This document shows positions 24,417 to 30,182 of a stretch of 64,000 bases of DNA, piece after piece. Origin of the DNA: CAZSAT01 sp964604675 (GTDB taxonomy: Bacteria > Myxococcota_A > UBA796 > CAJQPC01); NCBI GenBank assembly GCA_964604675.1, contig CAZSAT010000004.1, forward strand, positions 1 through 64,000. The letters run 5' to 3'. Under the pieces are notes generated by a model, which was given only the letters and a program-made list of their open reading frames with translations, was not told the origin of the DNA and did not search any database. A program made the position numbers and the translations under genes. Position 1 is the stretch's first letter; every line of letters begins with the position of its first letter.

Positions 24417-25885
24417 TCTGGCTCCTGGCCTGCACGGGTGCGCCGGATCCGGTCGGTGAGCTCGACCTTCCCGCGGATCGGGAGCTCGCCCTGGTGTTCA
24501 GCCACGATCTGCACGGCGAGATCGAGCCCTGTGGCTGACCGAAGAACCCTCTGGGCGGTCTGCCCAGGCGCGCCACGGTGCTCGACGAGGTTCGGGGACG
24601 GCTGACCACGGTCGTGGTGGATGGGGGCGACCTCTTCTGGAAGCGGAGCACCCTGGCCGACGAGGATCGCGCGCAGGCGCTGGTGAAGGCCGATCTCCAG
24701 GTGGACGCGCTCAACGAGATGGGGCTCGACGCCTTCGTTCCGGGCGAGGGCGACTTCGCGCTCGGCACGGTGGAAGCGACGAGCCGGCTGGCGCGGTTGC
24801 CGACCCTGGCTGCCGGGCTGACCTGTGGGCAGGCCTTCGACGCGGTGCGCGTGGTGGAACGAGACGGCCTCCGCGTCGCGGTGGCGGGCGTCACCGACGC
24901 GGCTCCGGAGGGTTGCACCGCGGCCGAGGATCCGGTCGCAGTCGTGGCAGCGGCGTTGGAGGGTGTGCAGGCCGACGTGGTGGTCGGCGTGGCCCACGGG
25001 ACGCTCAGCCTGGGTCAGGCCCTGGTCGCCTTGCCGAGTGTGGACTTCGTCGTGCAGGGGCATGGTGGTCAGAAGTGGTCCAGTGCCAAGCAGCACGAGG
25101 GCGGTTGGCTCCTGGCGGCGGGCTCCCGCGGGAAGACCCTGGGCGTGGCCCACCTGGGCCTGCGCGGCGGCGCGACCTGGACCGACGAGGGCCGTGGTGC
25201 GGACCTCGCGGAGCGCCTGGAACGCTACGAGGCGCGCTTGGACAGCGCGAAGGCACAGCTGGCGTCGGCAACCGACGACAAGGCGGCGGTGCGCGTCGAG
25301 CGCCAGATGACCTTCTACGAGCGGAAGGTGGCGGAGTTGCGCGAGGAGCAGGCGGCGGCCGGGGCCGTCGGGCGCGGATCGGGCAACACCTTCCGGGTCG
25401 AGCTGCACGACCTGTCGAAGGACGTGGCCGACCACACCGCCATCGCCGCGCTCGTCGAAGCGACCAGGCCTCGGATCGCAGCGGCCGAGCCCGAGCCGGA
25501 AGCCGGCTACGACGGCCCCTACGTCGGGTCCTCCGCCTGTCTGGTGTGCCACGTGTCCCAGCACGCCCAGTGGTCGGGCACCGGGCACCCACGCGCCTGG
25601 TCGGTGCTCGACGCCGACGGTCACGCCGAGGATCGGGCCTGCTTCGCCTGCCACGTCACGGGTGCGCACGACGCGGCGGGCCCCCAGTCGCCGAAGGCTG
25701 TTCCTCCTCAGCTCCGAGGCGTCGGCTGCGAGGCGTGCCATGGCGCCGGAGGGGACCATGTCCGGGCGCCGACGGCGGCCACCATGGCGCAGCCGTCGCT
25801 CGACACCTGCACGACCTGCCACGACGGCGAGCGCGACGAGGGGCGCTTCGAGCCGGAGGCCTACCTGGAGCGTGTGCGGCACTGA
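24413..25885 (+). CDS. UshA/ExtKL-like multihaem cytochrome c lipoprotein with in-frame UGA (selenocysteine-42)
   Basis: One 490-codon frame interrupted only by TGA at 24536-24538 (codon 42), read here as selenocysteine. Before it: MIWLLACTG, a very short lipoprotein signal with Cys7, then HDLHGEIEPCG. After it: PKNPLGGLPRRATVL and a metallophosphoesterase-like fold ('VVVDGGDLFWKR', 'DFVVQGHGG') in which most metal ligands look lost. A coiled coil follows at about 255-320, then four haem motifs: CLVCH 376-380, CFACH 410-414, CEACH 439-443, CTTCH 466-470. Related proteins known to me carry Cys-Gly-Cys where this one has Cys-Gly-UGA. A hairpin of bacterial SECIS type follows the UGA. A caller without recoding would give a 41-residue stub plus a gene starting near 24578. 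The ATG overlaps the DUF4340 stop. Probable periplasmic redox role; electron partner unknown. Confidence 0.85.
24536..24567 (+). promoter_or_regulatory. UGA recoding signal: bacterial SECIS-like hairpin
   Basis: After UGA (24536-24538), CTGGGC (24551-24556) and GCCCAG (24562-24567) form a perfect 6-bp stem closing a five-base loop GGUCU (24557-24561). The loop begins 18 nt after the UGA. From memory, the E. coli fdhF SECIS has the same GGUCU apical loop, also starting 18 nt after its UGA and in the same codon phase (GGU CUG). The loop GGU is the SelB contact. It lies entirely within the coding sequence, as expected for a bacterial SECIS. Confidence 0.82.
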
Positions 25886-25923
25886 GCGCGCGCTCGCGGG
25901 TAGCATGTGCGACCGGAGGCTCC

Positions 25924-26952
25924 ATGCTGTTCACCGCTCTTCTGACCGCAGCGTCGGCCACGACCTACCAGAACGACAGCTTCGAAGAGGGCGACGAGGC
26001 CAACTGCATGGGTGGCTTCGTGGTCGACGAGTGCTGGGCCTCGGTCTACGAGCTCGACGAAGCCGACCTGCCCGCAGAGCTGTCGTACATCGACGTGCTC
26101 GTCGCGGGCTCCAGCTCCCAGGCTCTGTTCGTGGTCGAGGTGTGGGAAGTCAACGACATCCTGCAGCCCAGCATCAAGCTCGACGCGTCCGCAGCGCTGC
26201 TCCAGGGCTCGGACGAAGGCTTCAACCGGATCCAGTTCTCCGAGCTCAAGGACATGGACGTCGATCCCATCGAGGACGACGCGGTGGCCATCGCGATGTG
26301 CCACGTCAAGCACGACGCGTACCCGTCGATCTGCGTGGACAGCGAGTCGGCCACCGTCACCCACCCCTCCAACAACTGGATCTACACGCAGAGCGGTCAG
26401 TGGTACGGCGCCTCGGTCTACGCGGTGCCCGGCGACTGGATCATGCGCCTCACGGTCAACGAGGAAGGCGGAGGTGGCGACGGTGGCGACGGTGGCGACG
26501 GCGGCGACGGCGGCGACGGTGGCGACGGTGGCGACGGCGGCGACGGCGGCGACGGCGGCGACGGTGGCGACGGCGGCGACGGTGGCGAGGACACCGAGGC
26601 GGGCTTGCTCGACCTGTCGTCCATCACGCCCACGGAGACCTTCGAGGGGGAGACCGTCGACCTCGTGCTCATCGGTGAGGGCTTCGTCGACGGCATGGAC
26701 GCCTACATCGGCGGCCTGAGCATCAGCGGGTTGGAGGTGGTCAACGACGAGACCGCCCAGGGCACGAGTCCGAGCGCGCTGCCGGCCGGCCTGCACGACG
26801 TGGAGGTGTCACGGGATGACGGCGACTCCGACGTGCTCATCGGCGCCTTCGAGGTGGTGGGCCCCGCGGACGGCTGTGGGTGCGGGGGCCTGGCGGGTGG
26901 CGGCGCCTTCGTCTTTGCGCTCTTGCCCCTCGTGGCGCGCCGCCGGCGCTGA
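25924..26952 (+). CDS. secreted/surface protein with GGD repeat linker, IPT/TIG-like domain and MYXO-CTERM-like tail
   Basis: A 342-residue protein. Short export signal MLFTALLTAASA, then a beta-rich domain of about 165 residues that resembles no family I can name. Next is a Gly-Gly-Asp repeat linker (12 GGD units plus GGE), then an IPT/TIG-like Ig domain ('DLSSITPTETFEGETVDLVLIGEGFVDGMDAYIGG'). The C-terminus, CGCGGLAGGGAFVFALLPLVARRRR in parts, has a Cys-Gly-Cys, a short hydrophobic stretch and Arg residues, like the MYXO-CTERM sorting signal of Myxococcota. Start 25924 has GGAGG 5 nt upstream. Likely anchored and processed at the cell surface. Confidence 0.8.
   Translation: MLFTALLTAASATTYQNDSFEEGDEANCMGGFVVDECWASVYELDEADLPAELSYIDVLVAGSSSQALFVVEVWEVNDILQPSIKLDASAALLQGSDEGFNRIQFSELKDMDVDPIEDDAVAIAMCHVKHDAYPSICVDSESATVTHPSNNWIYTQSGQWYGASVYAVPGDWIMRLTVNEEGGGGDGGDGGDGGDGGDGGDGGDGGDGGDGGDGGDGGDGGEDTEAGLLDLSSITPTETFEGETVDLVLIGEGFVDGMDAYIGGLSISGLEVVNDETAQGTSPSALPAGLHDVEVSRDDGDSDVLIGAFEVVGPADGCGCGGLAGGGAFVFALLPLVARRRR
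26473..26589 (+). repeat. 9-bp tandem repeat encoding Gly-Gly-Asp linker
   Basis: Twelve consecutive 9-bp units of the form GGN-GGC-GAC (third base T or C) and a thirteenth ending in GAG. Base variation is only at wobble positions, so the peptide is under selection. Asp-rich Gly linkers of this kind may bind calcium. Confidence 0.93.
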
Positions 26953-26958
26953 CCTTTC

Positions 26959-27987
26959 GTGTACGACGCCGCCCACGTCGAGCCCCTCGAGGTCCGGCTG
27001 GGCCCGACGCGCGACCGGGATCTGTTGGCTGTGGCCCGAGCGGTCGCGATTCCCTGGGCGGACGTCGAGAAGGCGACGATCCGCGTGGTGTCGGGCGGCA
27101 TCACGAACCTGCTGTTCGCGCTCAGCGCAGACCGGCGGCCCACCGTGCTCGTGCGGGTGTATGGGCCCGCCACGTCGGCGGTGATCGATCGCGACGCCGA
27201 GAACACCCTGTTCGCCGAACTCAGCCGTGTCGGGTTCGCGCCGCCCTACCACGGCCGCTTCCGGAACGGACGCGTGGAGGGCTTTCTCGACGGGTTCCGG
27301 GCCCTGGAGCCCCACGAGATCGGGCTGCCGGATCTCAGGCGCCTCATCGCCCGTAGGCTGCGGGAGATGCACGGCTTGCTGCCGGTCGCGGTGCCGTCGC
27401 GCTTGTGGAGCAGCTTGGCTTCGTGGATGGACCAGGCCCGCGGGCTGAGCTTCCGAGGGGAAGCGGCCCGTCGCTGCGCGGCGCTCGACCTCGATCGGCA
27501 GCACGGCCACCTGCACGCTCTGGAGCGGCGGTTCCGGGAGCGCCTGGTTCCGGCCGCGTCGAGCGCGGGCGCCGAGGCGGCCCTCCAGGTCGTGATGGCG
27601 CACAACGATCTGTTGGCGGGCAACGTGCTCTACGACGGTCGCGAGGTGCGCTTCATCGACTACGAGTACGGCGCCCCGAGCTACGCGGCCTTCGATCTCG
27701 CGAACCACTTCTGCGAGTACGCTGGCTTCGACTCGGACTTCGAAGCCCACTTTCCGTCCCGAGCCGTGCGCGAGGAGGTCGTCGGGGCCTACCTGGGCCC
27801 GGCGCGCGCCGCCGACGTGGCGGACTTCACCGACGTGGTGGACTTCTTCGTGCTGCCCGATCACCTGTGGTGGGGGACCTGGGCCGTCTTGCAGGCCTTC
27901 CACTCACCGATCGACTTCGACTTCCTCGGCTACGCGCAGCTGCGTTTCGCAGGCCTGTCGGTGCACGCAGGCCTGTCGCGCTGGTAG
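26959..27987 (+). CDS. choline/ethanolamine kinase family protein
   Basis: A 342-residue protein. 'IRVVSGGITNLLFALSADRRPTVLVRVYG' is the glycine-rich ATP-binding start of choline/ethanolamine kinases, HNDLLAGNVL is Brenner's catalytic motif, and 'VRFIDYEYGAPSYAAFDLANHFCEYAGFD' is the family's magnesium-binding DYE block. The whole length resembles eukaryotic ethanolamine kinase more than bacterial LicA. It would phosphorylate ethanolamine or choline with ATP, for phospholipid or surface decoration. GTG start 26959 lies 6 nt after the previous stop with no evident ribosome-binding site, so reinitiation is likely. No cytidylyltransferase partner is in the window. Confidence 0.87.
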   Translation: MYDAAHVEPLEVRLGPTRDRDLLAVARAVAIPWADVEKATIRVVSGGITNLLFALSADRRPTVLVRVYGPATSAVIDRDAENTLFAELSRVGFAPPYHGRFRNGRVEGFLDGFRALEPHEIGLPDLRRLIARRLREMHGLLPVAVPSRLWSSLASWMDQARGLSFRGEAARRCAALDLDRQHGHLHALERRFRERLVPAASSAGAEAALQVVMAHNDLLAGNVLYDGREVRFIDYEYGAPSYAAFDLANHFCEYAGFDSDFEAHFPSRAVREEVVGAYLGPARAADVADFTDVVDFFVLPDHLWWGTWAVLQAFHSPIDFDFLGYAQLRFAGLSVHAGLSRW

Positions 27988-28111
27988 GTCCAGGAGCCCG
28001 TGCCGCCTGGCCGAGGCCGTGCCGCGTGGCCCCGGTCGGCCGCGTAGCGCGGGCGGCCGCGGGGAGCCTGCATCCCCGACGGTGGGGGTTCAGCGTGCCC
28101 GGCGGGCACGC

Positions 28112-28141
28112 GAAAGGGGGCCCATTGAGGGGCCCCCTTTC
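28112..28141. terminator. 12-bp GC-rich hairpin, possible bidirectional terminator (copy 1)
   Basis: A perfect 12-bp stem with 6-nt loop between two convergent genes, 125 bp beyond the kinase stop. It lacks a clear U tract, so factor-independent termination is only possible, not shown. The stem's outer AAAG/CTTT pairs put three T residues at each 3' arm. Confidence 0.4.
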
Positions 28142-28326
28142 AGAGGGGAGACCGCCCCGCCGAACGCCCGCAGGGTCAGGGAGGCGGGAGCGTGCGGGCT
28201 GCGCGTGGAGCGCAGGCCGTTCGCTACAGGGCCGTGCCGCCTGGCCCCGGTCGGCCGCGTAGCGCGGGCGGCCGCGGGGAGCGTGCATCCCCGACGGTGG
28301 GGGTTCAGCGTGCCCGGCGGGCACGC

Positions 28327-28356
28327 GAAAGGGGGCCCATTGAGGGGCCCCCTTTC
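28327..28356. terminator. 12-bp GC-rich hairpin, possible bidirectional terminator (copy 2)
   Basis: The second copy of the same stem-loop, 215 bp after the first. It is about 80 bp beyond the stop of the minus-strand lipoprotein gene and could end that transcript. Confidence 0.4.
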
Positions 28357-28438
28357 AGAGGGGAGACCGCCCCGCCGAACGCCCGCAGGGTCAGGGAGGC
28401 GGGAGCGTGCGGGCTGCGCGTGGAGCGCAGGCCGTTCG

Positions 28439-29128
28439 CTACAGCGCGCCGGTGTCGCCAGCGCCGCCCTCCGTGCACCACACCACCGCGTAGTCCTCGT
28501 CGCTCGAGAGCTCGCCGTCGTCGACGATCAGGCCGACCAGGTACTCTCCGCCACGGTCCACGGTGAGTGTGGGACTCTGGGAGTCGTCACCATCGAGGGT
28601 CCAGGTCGCGGCGTCCGGACCGCTGACGACACGCCAGGAGAATCCCAGGCCCAAGCGGTCCTCGGGATCGTAGCTGCCGCCGCCGTCCAGGGTGACCGGC
28701 TCATCGGTCACGCAGTCCTCGCGGTCGCCGCCGGCGTCGGCGAAGGGGCGGTCGTTCTGGGCGGGCGCGGCCGAGGTGTCGAAGGAGCTCCTGACCGTCG
28801 CTGGCAGGGCACCCAGCTCGACCGCCTGCACGCCGTCGGTGATCACGAGTGCGTGCTCAGCGTCGGCCGCAAGCTCCGCTTTGGGCGTCACGTACACCGT
28901 GTAGCTGCCCGCTTCGTACGAGAGCTCGGCCGCCACCGGGCCGTCTTCGTCCTCGACGAAGAGGGTGACGTCGCTCAGCGAGTCGACGTCCAGCTCGGCG
29001 GAGAAGGTCACCGCGAGCGTGGCGTCGACGGCGACGCCGCTGCTGCCGTGGGAGGGCGCGACGTGGATGATCGACAAGGCCTCGACGGCGATCAGCTCGG
29101 AGGTGCAGGAGAGGAGCGTGAGGAGCAT
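28439..29128 (-). CDS. lipoprotein with SbsA/Ig-like and PKD-like domains
   Basis: A 229-residue protein. MLLTLLSC is a very short lipobox-type signal (Cys8). Residues 18-110 form an Ig-like domain of the bacterial SbsA type ('IIHVAPSHGSSGVAVDATLAVTFSAELDVDSLSDVTLFV'), and 125-215 form a PKD domain ('PFADAGGDREDCVTDEPVTLDGGGSYDPE', 'YLVGLIVDDGEL'). It ends GAGDTGAL. The start has GAGG 5 nt upstream. It lies 7 bp after the stop of the gene 29136-30182 in the same direction, in a run of surface-protein genes. Adhesion or envelope structure is an inference. Confidence 0.75.
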   Translation of the reverse strand: MLLTLLSCTSELIAVEALSIIHVAPSHGSSGVAVDATLAVTFSAELDVDSLSDVTLFVEDEDGPVAAELSYEAGSYTVYVTPKAELAADAEHALVITDGVQAVELGALPATVRSSFDTSAAPAQNDRPFADAGGDREDCVTDEPVTLDGGGSYDPEDRLGLGFSWRVVSGPDAATWTLDGDDSQSPTLTVDRGGEYLVGLIVDDGELSSDEDYAVVWCTEGGAGDTGAL

Positions 29129-29135
29129 GTCGGCC

Positions 29136-30182
29136 TCAGAAGGTGTAGAGCCAGGCGACGTCGGCCCGGAGCAGATCGAGCGCGAGCTGGTCGTCGGGGA
29201 GCCAGCGGTAGCTGAGGCGCGGCGACAGCTCGCCGTGCAGGAGCGGCGTGGCCAACCCGAGGTGGCCGCTGGCTCCGTACGCGAGGTGGGCCGAGCCGTC
29301 CGTCGGCTGCACGTGGGCCGCGACGCCGGCGCCGCCGATCACCGCCTTGATGCGGTCTGGACCCGGCCGCAGGCTCAGCCCGAGCTCGGCGCCCGTGGTG
29401 GTGGCGCTCAGATCCTGACGGAGCAGCGCTTCGCCGCCGAGCGCTGGCTGCCATGCGAGCTCCTGCACGTCGATCAGGGTCTCCTGTGACAGCCTCAGAC
29501 CGACAGCCACCCAAGGCGCGGGCGTGGCGTGCGCGACGACCGCCGCCTGCGGACTGCCGTCCAACGCACCGCTGACTGCGTAGCCGCCGCTGGCGCCGAT
29601 CCCCCAGTGCCGCGTGCTCGCGATCTTGGCGCCGACGAGCTGGTCGAGCTGGTCGAGCTCGGCATCGGTGGCGAGCTCGGAGCGGTCGAGCGCGGCGAGC
29701 GCCTCGGCGACCTCGGGCGGCCAGGTGGGTTGCTCCATCACCAGGACGGGCGGCTCGGGCATGGTGATCGCGGCGTGCTCCTCGTCCACGACGAGCAGCT
29801 GCACGAGCGCGTCGCCGCCGACCGCACGGACCTTCAACACGTGATCGCCGGCGGGCACCGTGATGGCCGCGCGGGCCTTGCGACCGGGTGATCCGTCGCG
29901 CCCGTCGAGCACCATGCCCCCGGCGTCCTGCTGGGACAGCTCGAGTTGCAGCAGCAACCGCCCGCCCCCGAGCAGGGCCACGGTGCCCGCCTCGGCCGGG
30001 TCACGGCTCCGGGCGACCAACTCCAAGGTGGTGGGCCCCGAGGCGGGGAAGGCGACGGCTTCACCCTCGGGCACGCCGTGGAAGAGGCCGCGACCATCCC
30101 CCGCCCGCACGAGCGCCGGCTCAGCCTCACCCATCGGCACGAGTTCTCCGGCCCAGGCCGTCGCGATCCACAGGGTCATCAT
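29136..30182 (-). CDS. exported protein with predicted outer-membrane beta-barrel-like C-terminus
   Basis: A 348-residue protein. Short signal MMTLWIATAWA, then beta-rich sequence to about residue 145 and a helical linker. The last 160 residues show alternating strands ('GIGASGGYAVSGALDG', 'GVAAHVQPTDGSAHLAYGASGHLGLA') and end in WLYTF, the terminal aromatic typical of outer-membrane barrels. The start overlaps the stop of the preceding PKD/LamG lipoprotein gene; ATG 30179 is an alternative start. It is likely one unit with the two lipoproteins, perhaps as their outer-membrane partner (inference). Confidence 0.6.
   Translation of the reverse strand: MMTLWIATAWAGELVPMGEAEPALVRAGDGRGLFHGVPEGEAVAFPASGPTTLELVARSRDPAEAGTVALLGGGRLLLQLELSQQDAGGMVLDGRDGSPGRKARAAITVPAGDHVLKVRAVGGDALVQLLVVDEEHAAITMPEPPVLVMEQPTWPPEVAEALAALDRSELATDAELDQLDQLVGAKIASTRHWGIGASGGYAVSGALDGSPQAAVVAHATPAPWVAVGLRLSQETLIDVQELAWQPALGGEALLRQDLSATTTGAELGLSLRPGPDRIKAVIGGAGVAAHVQPTDGSAHLAYGASGHLGLATPLLHGELSPRLSYRWLPDDQLALDLLRADVAWLYTF

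Larger units (their letters stand above)
27988..28438. other. 451-bp non-coding region between convergent genes
   Basis: No credible coding region: open frames here only follow the repeat. Almost the whole stretch is the 215-bp tandem repeat described separately, plus a short partial copy of its start (CCCGTGCCGCCTGGCC) at 27997-28012. Confidence 0.8.
28016..28445. repeat. two tandem copies of a 215-bp structured repeat
   Basis: Copy 1 spans 28016-28230 and copy 2 spans 28231-28445; they differ at only a few bases (for example GCGTGG/GCCTGG near the start, AGCCTG/AGCGTG). Each copy holds two adjacent perfect inverted repeats. GCGTGCCC-GGC-GGGCACGC lies at 28093-28111 and GAAAGGGGGCCC-ATTGAG-GGGCCCCCTTTC at 28112-28141, with the same pair 215 bp later. 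The end of copy 2 includes the stop codon of the minus-strand gene at 28439. No transposase, terminal inverted repeats or target duplication are visible. Confidence 0.93.

Noticed and set aside
24536..24538. The TGA as an ordinary stop, with the downstream cytochrome as a separate gene starting at GTG 24578, or as a pseudogene
   Set aside because: The conserved GEIEPCG-x-PKNPLGGL block spans the TGA, the frame is kept for 448 codons, four haem motifs are intact, no ribosome-binding site precedes 24578, and a SECIS-like hairpin sits at the right distance.
26473..26589. 9-bp GGD repeat as a CRISPR or regulatory array
   Set aside because: It is in frame within a coding region and varies only at wobble positions.
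28016..28445. 215-bp repeat as an insertion sequence or CRISPR array
   Set aside because: No transposase, no terminal inverted repeats, only two units with no spacer between them.
28019..29215. Open frame across the 215-bp repeat
   Set aside because: It repeats because the DNA repeats, and continues antisense into the PKD lipoprotein gene; no domain or start signal.
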